DNA from: Dendrolimus kikuchii
Lineage: Eukaryota; Arthropoda; Insecta; Lepidoptera; Lasiocampidae
Length of the DNA stretch: 64,000 bases
Reading direction: 5' to 3'
Assembly: GCA_019925095.2 (NCBI GenBank)
Contig: CM034410.1
Coordinates: 16,536,436-16,600,435 of the forward strand
The notes under the pieces were generated by a model. It made no database searches. It saw only the letters and a list, made by a program, of their open reading frames with translations, and had not been told where the DNA came from. The translations under genes were made by a program, and so were the position numbers. Positions 20,231-30,441 of the stretch are shown in pieces (position 1 is the stretch's first letter; every line of letters begins with the position of its first letter).

Positions 20231-20263
20231 TTCAAATGCACCCATCTGTATTCACTCCATTAC

Positions 20264-20299
20264 GTGTGACTTTTTAAAGCAATAAAAAGTCACACGTAC
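20264..20299. repeat. perfect 14-bp-arm hairpin
   Basis: ACGTGTGACTTTTT and AAAAAGTCACACGT around an 8-nt loop. No family match seen. Confidence 0.65.
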
Positions 20300-20345
20300 A
20301 GCAAGAATAATCACGTATCCCGAATTTCATTTATTCTTCCCGAAG

Positions 20346-20640
20346 TTCTCGCCAAACGGAGAAAGAATACAATTCCCTGCGTTGGGGCGGCCTGTCGTAA
20401 AAGGCGATAGACAAAACAACCAACAGCTATCTGGTAGAGTATTTGCCTGTCAGCATGACTACCACCCCTGGTCTAAAGTATGCCGCTATAACAACCTTGA
20501 GTTGTGTTCCAGCATTAGTGGCCAGGTTCCAATCGCCCTTTAAAGGCTGATGTTATATATATCCATGGTAACCGCTTTCCACCTTGTAGGTCACTTGCCT
20601 GTATACTGAACTTATGCAACAAAATATATTCTCAGAATTA
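20346..20640 (+). mobile_element. FAM1 retroposon copy, diverged (plus)
   Basis: AACGGAGAAAGAATACAATT and GGTCTAAAGTATGCCGC are retained. The middle lacks CTTAAGAGAGCAGCAGCGC, and the end is ACTTATGCAACAAAATA. One of the oldest-looking copies. Confidence 0.65.
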
Positions 20641-20654
20641 TATGAAAACGATTA

Positions 20655-21180
20655 ATCGACACTTTATACAAAACAATGTACTACCACTTTGCAGAACATA
20701 TAATTGTCTACAAAAAATATCGGGTAACCATATGTCTAACTATTGTAGTTATCTCACAATAAGTGTTATCTTTTATTTTTTTAAATAATTAAAATGCCGT
20801 CGCTTCAAAAACTCTTTATTTTGTACCTTGGTATTAATCCTTATCAAAATAAGTTACTCCATATTGAAGACAAATTCAATACCTTTTTAGAACTTTTTGA
20901 ATGATTCAATTCGGACGTTTCATTCAAAAGATATCGCGATATTTAAAATGTAAGTATTAGTGTTGTAGCCAAATATACTAATATATTGTTTGATTGAACG
21001 CGCTAATCTCAGGAACTACTGGTCTGATTTGAAAAATTCTTTCAGTGTTGGATAGCCCATTTATCGAGGAAGGCTATAGACAATATATCATCACGCTAAG
21101 ACCAATAGGAGCGGAGCACAAATGAAGAATGTTTCAAAATCAGACGGTTTTGAAAGCAAATTCATCGCGGGCACAGCTAG
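20655..21180 (+). mobile_element. Helitron family 1, long form, 5'-truncated
   Basis: Matches the inner and 3' parts of the 735-bp Helitron at 37008: CAAAACAATGTACTACCACT, AAAATGCCGTCGCTTCAAAA, then a second GCGCTAATCTCAGGAACTAC head and the GGGCACAGCTAG end before T. The 5' head is missing. Confidence 0.75.
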
Positions 21181-21523
21181 TGAGTACACAAATCGCTTTC
21201 TCTTATAACTTGTCCGCATAATCCGTATTGCATCACCCGAGCCAATCCGTCAGTCAACAACAACTAATTCCAGCAAATCTCTTATTTAATAGGCCTGTTT
21301 TCATTCATTCTGCGTTATACATACAATCTTCGTAATATTTCTAGTAAGCATGTTTTTTACACGCTTCTATATCATTTAGGCGTTTTTATCTCTTTTAATC
21401 AAAGATGGCTCTGAAAGGGTTGAAACACTCTGATATATTGAACTCCATTGAAGGGTAAACCATTCTGAATCCATTTTATCAATAGTTTTGGCCTTTGAAT
21501 GGATTTTTACATATCTTATATAC
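21181..21523. other. unassigned DNA
   Basis: Between two Helitrons; no frame or repeat recognised. Confidence 0.4.
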
Positions 21524-21882
21524 TAATATATAAAGCTGAAGAGTTTGTTTGTTTGAACGCGCTAATCTCAGGAACTCCTGGTCTGATTTGAAAAATTATT
21601 TCAGTGTTAGATAGCCCATTTATCGAGGAAGGCTATAGGCTATATATCAACAACTAATATATAAAGCTGAAGAGTTTGTTTGTTTGAACGCGCTAATCTC
21701 AGGAACTACTGGTCTGATTTGAAAAATTCTTTCAGTGTTAGATAGCCCATTTATTGAGGAAGGCTATAGGCTATATATCAACACGCTAAGGCTAATAGGA
21801 GCGGAGCACGAATGAAGATCGTTTCAAAATCGGGGGGTTTTGAAAACAAATTCCACACGGACGACCACGCGGGCACAGCTCG
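21524..21882 (+). mobile_element. Helitron family 1 with tandem head
   Basis: Starts TCTTATATACTAATATATAA and ends CACAGCTCG before T (CTCG instead of CTAG). The first 125 bp or so are repeated in tandem: TAATATATAAAGCTGAAGAG occurs at 21532 and again at 21656, each followed by the same sequence to GGCTATATATCAAC. Confidence 0.75.
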
Positions 21883-21944
21883 TATCTTATAGAACACGAA
21901 AAAATTGTAAGCATCTAATAAGGCATATATAGGTCTCACGTGAC

Positions 21945-22065
21945 CAAAAGGCTGGTCTGTACTTAAGGCAACGCATGGGCGTTGCTATGTAGCCCGGAAA
22001 TGCGGCTAGCGTTTTAGGAACGTTCCCAATCGACAGCGATGTAGGACTTATATTTCTTTTTTATA
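21945..22065 (+). pseudogene. retroelement-associated C-terminal domain, copy 2
   Basis: Only visible by reading through a stop: the frame gives SRDQKAGLYLRQRMGVAM, stop, then PGNAASVLGTFPIDSDVG. This is the same block as DQRAAAYLGQRISMAIQRGN at 60354-60683 and SRDQKAGVCFAQRVSIAIQR at 61262. A short, dead fragment. Confidence 0.5.
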
Positions 22066-22487
22066 TTAAGAAATTGTACATAATTTAAATATTTTAAACC
22101 ATTGACTTGTTACCTTTGGTTCCGGGGTATATAATTAAAACAAAACCGGGTTTCAGGATAGCAATTTTTTTATTTAGACAATGTAAAAAAAGTTAACAAG
22201 AGTATTATAGAATAAAATAAGTGAAGGCATCAGCCAGGCAATTTACATTTGATTAAAGACAATTTAAAATTAGGTATTCACATACAATTTAGAGGAAAAA
22301 TTCACTATTATGGCTCTTGTAAGATAATCAGAGGAGTAGCGATGAGACGGTCGAGTTGGGGGTAAAGACAGTGGGATGTCAAGCAAAACAGGCTGGTTAC
22401 CGGGGAAAGAAAGATTCAGACGTGGTGTCTTTGGGGGGTGTTACTTTAAATATAGGTTTGTTGAATATTTAGCGTTCACTTTTTTTT
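22066..22487. other. unassigned AT-rich DNA
   Basis: The 64-codon frame 22376-22570 runs into FAM1. No other support. Confidence 0.35.
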
Positions 22488-22792
22488 ATTGCAGGAGATC
22501 AGCAGACAGGCAGACGGCCCACTTGATGGAAAGCGGTTACCATCGCCTATGGACATTTGCAACACAATAGTTGCTACAAATGCGCTGCTGCTCTCTTAAG
22601 GTACACTGGAACCTGGCCACTAATGCCGGAACACAACTCAAGGTTGTTATGGCGATATACTTTAGACCAGGGGCGGTAGCCATCCAGTCGGGCAAATGCC
22701 CTACCACCTGGCTGTGGGTTGTTAAGTCGCCTCTTACGACCGGCCGCCCGGAAGCAGGAAATTGTATTCTTTCTCCGTTCCTGCACGGATAA
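22488..22792 (-). mobile_element. FAM1 retroposon copy (minus)
   Basis: Full-length, from TTTTTTTTATTGCAGGAGAT to CGTTCCTGCACGGATAAAC, with few substitutions. Confidence 0.85.
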
Positions 22793-23218
22793 ACTGATCA
22801 ATCACTGATGTAATTAGCTGATTTTGGGTAAGTCGCTGAGTAAGAAAAGTAGGTTAGCTGTGCTTGGAACTACAGGATGGCTAGGAGGTAGTACGCCCAA
22901 CCAACGATGCTGATCTGGGTAGTCTTAACGGTTGGTTGAAATTCATCAAGTATCAAAGTATCACCAGCAAAAGCATATACGCTATAGTTTTAGTGGAAAC
23001 TGTATAGGAATAAAATATTTTTTTTGCACCCAAACAACGTTAAATCGCGAATCCCGGGGTAAAACTATAAACAAAAGAGTATATACGCATGTGTGTGTCA
23101 AATACATGGTAGGGTGTGTAATGTTTTTTTTCAACACACTTGCTCATAAAGTGCCTCTATGGTCACCGCAATTAGGCACAGAATGACACCCATAATCAAA
23201 CTATGACTAAAAAAATTA

Positions 23219-23240
23219 TAACTCACTAGTGAGTTATAGA
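23219..23240. repeat. 22-bp perfect palindrome
   Basis: TATAACTCAC directly abuts its mirror around CTAG, without a loop. Uninterrupted palindromes of this size may mark excision or end-joining sites; meaning unknown. Confidence 0.55.
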
Positions 23241-24078
23241 ATTTTTTTTTGAATTTTATTGGTTGAGTTGCTTTGTTCTTAAAAAAGTTTTTATTCAAAA
23301 AAAAGATCGTGTTTTATAGAACAAATAAATTAATGTTCCTATTGCTTGCTCATTTCATGCAACTTCTTATTTAAATAGATAATTTTAACTCGTACGTGTT
23401 TAATAAATAAAACTTTCACTCATATATAACTTTTTTTATCTACTAAATAAAATGAGTTTAACGGAGGATATCCAAAATGATGAGAGGTTTTTTCTCGTAT
23501 AAATTTCGTATAATTCGTTTTTTACAAATTCGTTACGCTGGCAAATTTTAAACGTATATATTAATGAAGTAATCAAGTATGAAGTGACTTGAAGTTCGTA
23601 AGTGACGTTTTATCTGTCACTGCTAATGTGACGTGTGACGTTTACGTATATTGTGTCGTTGTTGTTGTCGAAGGCAACTATCCAAAAGGCCAGATACGGA
23701 ATTGCGTATTGTGTCTGAATCTATGTAAACTATAAGTGTGCGAAATTTCATACTCCTCCATCCGCGCAATTTTCGTAAAAAGGAGGTACAAAGTTTTCGC
23801 TCCACGTACACTTCTACACTCGTTCTGTTCCTATTCAAAGGTTTGAGTTACAGAAGAACAGAACGCGTGCTAAAATGCTTAATAAATCCCCTAAGGTTAT
23901 TTATAAAATATATATTAATAAATATAAAAAAAATATTATGTTTATTCATGAAATAGACTAAATTAAAATCTAAAGAACTCTTAACTAAAACTGCGTGAAA
24001 CGGAACGTTCGGGAGGACACAAATTTATGACCAATCCCTTTTTTTTTGTGAGATTTTATAACCAGATGTTATATTGAA

Positions 24079-24144
24079 ACGAGGATCAAAACCTCGTTAA
24101 CCAATCCATCGATCGATCCAAAGATCGATCGATGGATTGGTTAA
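24079..24144. repeat. two adjacent hairpins, one with 21-bp arms
   Basis: Arms 24097-24117 and 24124-24144 are perfect reverse complements over 21 bp with a 6-nt loop and contain CCATCGATCGAT. Just left, AACGAGG/CCTCGTT (24079-24099) forms a smaller hairpin that overlaps by 3 bp. The ATCGAT repeats make the site rich in alternative pairings. Confidence 0.7.
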
Positions 24145-24427
24145 AATTTGGATAAAATTAAAATGTAAACATCGTACCATACTTATATTTCGTACAAGGA
24201 AATTAAATTCTAAGAAACTTTTCTATCCAGACATGGCAACAGCTTTTTTAAAACGATTATATAAAAATCGGTTTTCCATTTATAAGAACTGCCTTTATAA
24301 TCCCGAAATCCATGTTAATAGGCGGGCGACATTATTTTGGGACACCGCATTATGCCAAAGAGGGCGCGGCTGGCTTTGACCTTGTTAAGGACTAGCCCCA
24401 CTGTCACTACATTGCCGCATAAGTAAG

Positions 24428-25730
24428 GCTTGGAACCGGTTTGAAATTAACTGCTTTTAATCGTTTATAACCGGTTTTAGTTCGACACGTTCCGAGTGTA
24501 AACTTACAAAATACATACATACATAACTTCACGCCAGTTCCCTTGCGGGATAGGCACGAGCAACAGCGCCATTTAGGCTTATTCTTACACACCTCACTTG
24601 CTTCTTTGACATTCATAACTCTTGTCATGCACGCTCGTCTGTTCTTAAGGCTCCTGACATCACCTTCTGCTAGTACACGATCAATTTGATTACGGAAGGA
24701 GTGTCGTGGCCTTGCACGACTTCTGCATCCATCCACTTTTGCATTGCATATCTGTTTAGTCATTCTTTCATCATGCTTTCTTTCCACACTTTAAAAATAA
24801 TGGTTTGTAAATCTGCATTGTTTATTGTGCAAGAATTACTTTCTCAATATCAATGCTTGGAACCGGTTTGAAATTAACAGCTTTTAATCAGTTATAACCG
24901 GTTTTAGTTCGTTTAATTCGGAGTGTAAACTTTAAAAATAATGTTATATAAATCTGCATTAACTAGTTTATTGTACAAGAATTACTTTCTCAATATCAAT
25001 GCTTGGAACCGGTTTGAAATTAACAGCTTTTAATCAGTTATAACCGGTTTTAGTTCGTTTAATTCGGAGTGTAAACTTTAAAAATAATGTTATATAAATC
25101 TGCATTAACTAGTTTATTGTACAAGAATTACTTTCTCAATATCAATGCTTGGAACCGGTTTGAAATTAACAGCTTTTAATCAGTTATAACCGGTTTTAGT
25201 TCGTTTAATTCGGAGTGTAAACTTTAAAAATAATGTTATATAAATCTGCATTAACTAGTTTATTGTGCAAGAATTACTTTCTCAATATCAATGCTTGGAA
25301 CCGGTTTGAAATTAACAGCTTTTAATCAGTTATAACCGGTTTTAGTTCGATTCATTCTGGGTGTAAATTTTAAAAATAATGTTATATAAATCTGCATTAA
25401 CTAGTTTATTGTACAAGAATTACTTTCTCAATATCAATGCTTGGAACCGGTTTGAAATTAACAGCTATTAATCAGTTATAACCGATTTTAGTTCTTTTAA
25501 TTCGGAGTGTAAACTTTAAAAATAATGTTATATAAATCTGCATTAACTAGTTTATTGTGCAATAATTACTTTCTCAATATCAATGCATGGGACCGGTTTA
25601 GAATTAACCGATTTTAATGAATTATAACCGGTTGTAGGTAATCATTTTGTTCAAAGTGTAAAGCTTGAAAAAAGTGTTATGTAAACCTGGATAACCAGGT
25701 TTATTCTGCAAGAAAAAATCTTCAAGGACG
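24428..25730. repeat. satellite with exact 146-bp period
   Basis: Monomer starts (GCTTGG or GCATGG) fall at 24855, 25001, 25147, 25293, 25439 and 25585, each exactly 146 bp apart, plus a first monomer at 24428 that is lengthened by 281 bp by an RTE insertion. Each unit has AACCGGTTT near its start and a second AACCGGTTTT about 36 bp on (ATAACCGATTTT in the unit at 25439). The last unit is more diverged. No coding frame is conserved. Confidence 0.9.
24506..24786 (-). pseudogene. RTE-type LINE 3' end inside the satellite
   Basis: The minus strand keeps MERKHDERMTKQICNAKVDG to ASEVCKNKPKWR and the CATA-repeat tail (24513-24526). It interrupts the first 146-bp monomer between AAACTT and TTAAAAATAATG, and accounts exactly for the 281-bp excess. 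Two deleted bases shift the frame near its end. Confidence 0.75.
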
Positions 25731-25968
25731 TTGGTGTTGCTACAAGCCTCAATGGAGAGTTGAATTGAATTTCCATTCAAAGCCTTTTGAGAATCGTGAC
25801 GAGCCCAGTCTTTTTATTTTTATTCAGAAATGAGGTAGACACAGGATCATTAATCATTTTTACCCTTTTCATCGGACTGTGCAAATATAGTTTTTTACTA
25901 AAAGGGGTTATTACGTATCGTCTTATTAAGGCAATAGAGTTTCACATAAGCTGTAAACTCTTACAGTT
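25731..25968. other. unassigned DNA
   Basis: Flank of the satellite; no recognised feature. Confidence 0.4.
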
Positions 25969-26103
25969 ACATGACAAGAGTTATGAATGTCAAAGAGGCA
26001 AGTGAGGTGTGTAAGAATAAGCCTAAATGGCACTCTGTTGTTCGTGCCTACCCCGCAAGGGAACTAGCGTGAAGTTATGTGTGTGTGTGTGTGTGTGTGT
26101 GTA
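25969..26103 (+). pseudogene. RTE-type LINE 3' end, very short
   Basis: Starts at ACATGACAAGAGTTATGAAT, encodes MTRVMNVKEASEVCKNKP and VVRAYPARELA*, and ends in a GT run (26079-26102) where other copies have TATG repeats. Confidence 0.7.
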
Positions 26104-26228
26104 AACTCTTAAATATTTCAGGATAATAAAAATTAGCCAACTGTGTGGCACATAGCGAAGGGTAGCTTGATATAGGTTACACTCTATTATTATAGTATTT
26201 TATAGTTCATGAATGATATACTACTAAC
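26104..26228. other. unassigned spacer
   Basis: Short; nothing recognised. Confidence 0.3.
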
Positions 26229-26540
26229 AGGATCCGTGCTGGAAAAGAGAAAGAATACAATTTCCTGCGGCCGGGCGGCTTGTTGTAAGAGGCGACTTAA
26301 TAACCCACAGCCAGGTGGTAAGGCATTTGCCCGACTGGATGGCTACCACCCCTGGTCTAAAGTATGTCGCCATAACAACCTTGAATTGTGTTCCGACATT
26401 AGTGACCAGGTTCCAGTCTCCCTTAAGAGGGCAGCAGCGCATTTGTAGCAACTTTGGCGTTGCAAATGTCCATAGGCGATGGTAACCGCTTTCTATCAAG
26501 TGGGCCGTCTGCCTGTATGCTGAACTCCTGCAATAAAAAA
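26229..26540 (+). mobile_element. FAM1 retroposon copy (plus)
   Basis: Near full-length, ending CTCCTGCAATAAAAAAAAA. AACAGG lies just before ATCCGTGC and again just after the A run, a possible 6-bp duplication. Confidence 0.85.
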
Positions 26541-26769
26541 AAACAGGTTTCTGTTATGGTGTTTGGAAGATATGAATTTCAATAGAGAAGATTGTTGGCG
26601 AGTACCACCTGTTTGGGATCCGATCATCAAAACTATTAAGACCCAAACCCAGCGAAAACTAACTGCCAGACCTCAAGACACCGTCTTTCTGCGTGCACCG
26701 GAACACAAACCAACTTGATTGGCAATTTCTTTTTATTTTACCTCCCACCCATTTTAATATTATATAAAA
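26541..26769. other. unassigned DNA
   Basis: Spacer between FAM1 and a Helitron; nothing recognised. Confidence 0.35.
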
Positions 26770-27013
26770 CTAGCTTCTGCCAGCGTCTTCGTCCGCGTGG
26801 AATAGTTAAAAAATGTAAGTTATAAAAAACCCCCAATTTTGAAACATTCTTTATTGGTGCTTCGCTCCTATTGGTCTTAGCGTGATGATATATAGCATAT
26901 AGCCTTCCTCGATAAATGGGCTATCCAACACTGAAAGTATTTTTCAAATCAGACCATTAGTTTCCGAGACTAGCGCGTTCAAGCAAACAAACTCTTCAGT
27001 TTTATATATTAGT
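26770..27013 (-). mobile_element. Helitron family 1 (minus)
   Basis: CTAG at 26770-26773 is the 3' end on the minus strand. The body is the usual CTATTGGTCTTAGCGTGATG and ATAAATGGGCTATCCAACAC sequence, and the 5' end TACTAATATATAAAACTGAA is at 27013. Confidence 0.75.
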
Positions 27014-27014
27014 A

Positions 27015-27202
27015 CTAGCTGTCCCGGCACACGTTGTTTAGAACCCGATTGCAGCGCCACCTACCGGGTCCAAATGTAAGCTATCCTATCTTTCAAGTAG
27101 GAACAAACTGCACACGGTGTGCAAATTTGATTAAAATCGGTCAAGTAGTTTAGGAGTCCATCGCGGACAAACAACGTGACACGTAATTTATATATATTAA
27201 GA
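27015..27202 (-). mobile_element. Helitron family 2 (minus)
   Basis: 188 bp, from CTAG (27015) to TTAAGA, which is TCTTAATATATATA on the minus strand, between A27014 and T27203 as Helitrons require. Contains CCGATTTTAATCAAATTTGC. It directly abuts the family 1 Helitron. A piece of the same family lies at 62700-62824. Confidence 0.65.
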
Positions 27203-27696
27203 TAAGATTATTGGAGCCAGGCATGTTGCAGAAGAGTTTCTAGTGCCGCTTCTTCTCTTCAGGCCACAACATGTTGCGAAATCATGGTAAATTAGATTAG
27301 GTTCCCATACAGTAAATAATAACCATAAACGAAATAAAAACTTAATAATTAAAATGACCAAGTCAAATAAAACTTTAACAATACTCATTGACACTTGACT
27401 TCTTTGTCTTTCGTGATCACCGCTACCGAAAAGTGGCGGAAACGTCGGAATAATAAAACTCAAATAAATTACCGCGCTTAAAATCATTCAAACGTACTTT
27501 TATTAAAGTATACACTACTAAAAATGATATTTTATTATGCGTACTACACAATACAAGAGTGCTTAACCTATTTCCACTAATCTTATGTGCCGTTGCATTA
27601 AATTAAAATAAACCGCGTTGGCATAATCGACGGTTGTTTTAACGAGGTAAACAAACAGAGCGGTTTGTGCCACAGATTATAACTGACGGATGTATG
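27203..27696. other. unassigned; two small repeat matches
   Basis: 27222-27290 (GTTGCAGAAGAGTTTC, GCCGCTTCTTCTC) resembles the head of SINE C and 49494-49556 (inverted). 27420-27510 (GGAAACGTCGGAATAA, TCAAATAAATTACCGCGCTT) matches 56375-56445. I cannot name either. Confidence 0.4.
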
Positions 27697-28125
27697 TGTC
27701 AAAAGAAAGAAAAAATATTGATTTAGGACAAAATACAAAAAGTCTTACATGATAATAGATCTAACAATTGAAGACATGAGTAGATGAAGGAGTTATGTGA
27801 CATAAAAAAAGTAGTAAAAGAGTTGTGTAAAATATGTAATGTAAGAAGGCAAGGAAACCATATTAGAACTTAAAACAACACTTTTTGAATTTGATTTTGA
27901 AAATAGTAAGTAATGAAGGAGTTATAAGTGTAGCAAAGTGATAGTAAAAGAGCTTTGTAGGCCAATTTATCAATATTTACCAATTGTAACATATCCCTTT
28001 CATTCACTCATGTCTTCAATTAATTGTGGTGTCCTAAAAAGGCTCTTGCTCAGCATATGACTAGTTTCACAACAAGCGCTGATCTTCTGCAAGTACCTCT
28101 AAGTGATGCCACGGCTTAGCTCCAC
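27697..28125 (-). mobile_element. LINE 3'-UTR, minus
   Basis: On the minus strand it contains GCAGAAGATCAGCGCTTG and ends in a CTTTCTTTTGAC tract, as in the 3' UTR at 53600-53750 and in the 33737-33930 copy. No coding part. GAAGACATGAG near 27771 and CTCATGTCTTC near 28010 form an inverted pair within it. Confidence 0.5.
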
Positions 28126-28257
28126 AAAGCAAATTATGAACAATAAACATTAGTTATTAAATTATGCAATTAGTAGTGTCTATGAATATTGTTATAATTA
28201 CAAATAAAAGAAAATGAACCAAAAAAAAACAATGGACAGAAGTGACGAACAAGACAG
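28126..28257. other. unassigned spacer
   Basis: AT-rich; nothing recognised. Confidence 0.3.
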
Positions 28258-28367
28258 AAATACATACATACATAACTAACTTCACGCCAGTTCCCTTGCG
28301 GGGTAGACACGAACAACGGAGCGCCATTCAGGCTTATTCTTACTCACCTCACTTGCTTCTTTAAGAC
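28258..28367 (-). pseudogene. RTE-type LINE 3' end, very short
   Basis: TACATACATACATAACTAAC tail, then ACTTCACGCCAGTTCCCTTG; only the last 30 codons or so remain (VVRxYPARELA block). Confidence 0.7.
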
Positions 28368-28484
28368 AGAAATAATGGAAAAAATGGTTATATTCCTCGT
28401 TCACTAGAACTTGAAGCACAGGGTTACCAAATTCTAAAAATTAACATTAGAAATAAAGAAATTAAAATATTTATTTCTAAAAAC

Positions 28485-29135
28485 GAGTTCCTGTGACAAC
28501 CCGAAAGGCCACATTTGACTATACAGTTCACATTTCTCACAAAAGACATAATTACTACTCCAAAACTATCAATATCCTACATCATGCTATTCATTTTACA
28601 GTAATTTTACACATTTTTAGAAAATAACTGCACACTGCACAGCATAACATCTCTTTTCAGTTCCCGCCTAAAACTCCCATTTGACATCTATCAAACTGAT
28701 TTTATTTATTATTATTATTTAAGTTTATGGCTTGGCAGCTAGGCCTTTAAGCCAGATCTTATTTTAAAAGATAGTTTTTTCATTTTCTTAAGCCTACGTG
28801 TAGCACAGCTAAACTGGAGGTTATCAGCTAGCGCCATAAGAGTTTTTGGCGGAAACTGAAAGCTGCCAAGCTAGCTGCCAAGCCATAAACCTAAATAAAT
28901 AATAATAAAAGTGCCATTCAACGGAGTTCTGGTGACAACTCAAAAGGCCACATTTGACTTTACAATTCACATTTCTCACAAAACACATAATTACTACTAA
29001 AAAACTATCAATATCCTACGACTATTGTTCATTTTAGAGTAATTTTACACATTTTTAGGAAATAAAACTGCACAGCATAACCTCTCTTTTCAGTTCCCGC
29101 CAAAAACTCCCATTTGACATCTATCAAACTTATTT
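28485..29135. repeat. repeat E as a direct pair around a palindromic element
   Basis: E copies at 28485-28690 and 28930-29135 share CAAAAGACATAATTACTACT-like, CTATCAATATCCTAC and TTTCAGTTCCCGCC blocks; a third, inverted copy lies at 42350-42556. The region between (28697-28920) is the inverted-end element F listed below. The class of E is unknown. Confidence 0.6.
28697..28920. mobile_element. element F, ends inverted
   Basis: Starts TTATTATTATTATTTAAG then TTTATGGCTTGGCAGCTAG, and ends with the inverted sequence GCTAGCTGCCAAGCCATAAA then CTAAATAAATAATAATAAA. The left 130 bp match, inverted, 33065-33200 and the piece at 42856-42900, which both end ...GCCAAGCCATAAA plus A-rich DNA. Two truncated retroposon copies joined head to head, or a MITE. 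Confidence 0.5.
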
Positions 29136-29446
29136 TCTTAGTTACGAGAACTATCGATGGTGATGCAATTAAAAATTAGATTCGATATAGGAAGTCAGGC
29201 ATTACCGAATCGATTAAAATTAAACTATTTATTATTTAAAAAAAAAACATTTTACACTTTTATCTTTAAAATGTAGAAAATATGCATAACTCGATCACGA
29301 TTTATGTATAAACTTTTCGATTTTACATCAATCTCCAAATCACATCACTATAGATTTAGAAGAAAAAAAGTGTTGACTAGCATAACGTTGCCATGTGTTA
29401 CGATTCTAAATAAATAATGAACATCAAACTAAAGGACATGTAATGT
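29136..29446. other. unassigned AT-rich DNA
   Basis: No frame or repeat recognised. Confidence 0.35.
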
Positions 29447-30441
29447 TATATGGACACATAGATAAATGGACACATGGACAAATAGGCAAATGGACAAAAG
29501 AACGAATGGACGAATAGACGAATAGACAAATGGACAAATAGATAAAAGGACAAATGGACGAATGGACAAACGGATAAATGGTGAAAATGGATGAATGGAC
29601 AAATGGGCAAATGTACGAATAGACAAATGGACACATGGACAAATGGACACATGGACAAATAGGCAAATGGACAAAAGAACGAATGGACGAATAGACAAAT
29701 AGATAAAAGGACAAATAGGCACATGGACAAAAGAACGAATGGACGAATAGACAAATGGACAAATAGATAAAAGGCCAAATGGACAAATGGACGAATGGAC
29801 AAACGGATAAATGGTGAAAATGGATGAATGGACAAATGGGCAAATGTACGAATAGACAAATGGACACATGGACAAATAGGCAAATGGACAAAAGAACGAA
29901 TGGACGAATAGACAAATAGATAAAAGGACAAATAGGCAAATGGACAAAAGAACGAATGGACGAATAGACGAATAGACAAATGGACAAATAGATAAAAGGA
30001 CAAATGGACAAACGGATAAATGATGAAAATGGATGAATGGACAAATGGGCAAATGTACGAATAGACAAATGGACACATGGACAAATGGACAAATAGGCAA
30101 ATGGACAAAAGAACGAATGGACGAATAGACAAATAGATAAAAGGACAAATAGGCACATGGACAAAAGAACGAATGGACGAATAGACAAATGGACAAATAG
30201 ATAAAAGGCCAAATGGACGAATGGACAAACGGATAAATGGTGAAAATGGATGAATTGACAAATGTACGAATAGACAAATGGACACATGGACAAATAGGCA
30301 AATGGACAAAAGAACGAATGGACGAATAGACAAATGGACAAATAGATAAAAGGACAAATAGACAAATGGACGAATGGACGAATAGACAAATAGATAAAAG
30401 GACAAATAGGCAAATGGACAAATGAACGAATGGACGAATAG
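29447..30441. repeat. minisatellite of 8-bp words with higher-order period
   Basis: About 1 kb of octamers such as GACAAATG, GACGAATA, GATAAAAG and GGCAAATG in a recurring order. The landmark TGAAAATGGATGAATG recurs at 29582, 29815, 30023 and 30241, spacing 208-233 bp, so octamers are grouped into a higher-order unit. Because stop codons are rare in these words, all three minus frames stay open (330-346 codons each, rich in SICPFVHL). Equal openness of three frames argues against a real protein. Confidence 0.9.

Larger units (their letters stand above)
22793..24427. other. unassigned; pieces of repeat W and several palindromes
   Basis: No credible gene. 23040-23135 and 23712-23805 match, in the same order and orientation, 56075-56145 and 56210-56295 (CAAATACATGGTA, GTGCGAAATTTCATACTCCT, CGCGCAATTTTCGTAAAAAG), which defines a repeat W that is split here by about 570 bp. 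Palindromes at 23219 and 24079-24144 are listed separately. Small frames at 22932, 23738 and 24137 are not supported. Confidence 0.45.

Noticed and set aside
24428..25730. CRISPR array
   Set aside because: The whole 146-bp unit repeats; there are no short repeats with unique spacers, and the genome is eukaryotic.
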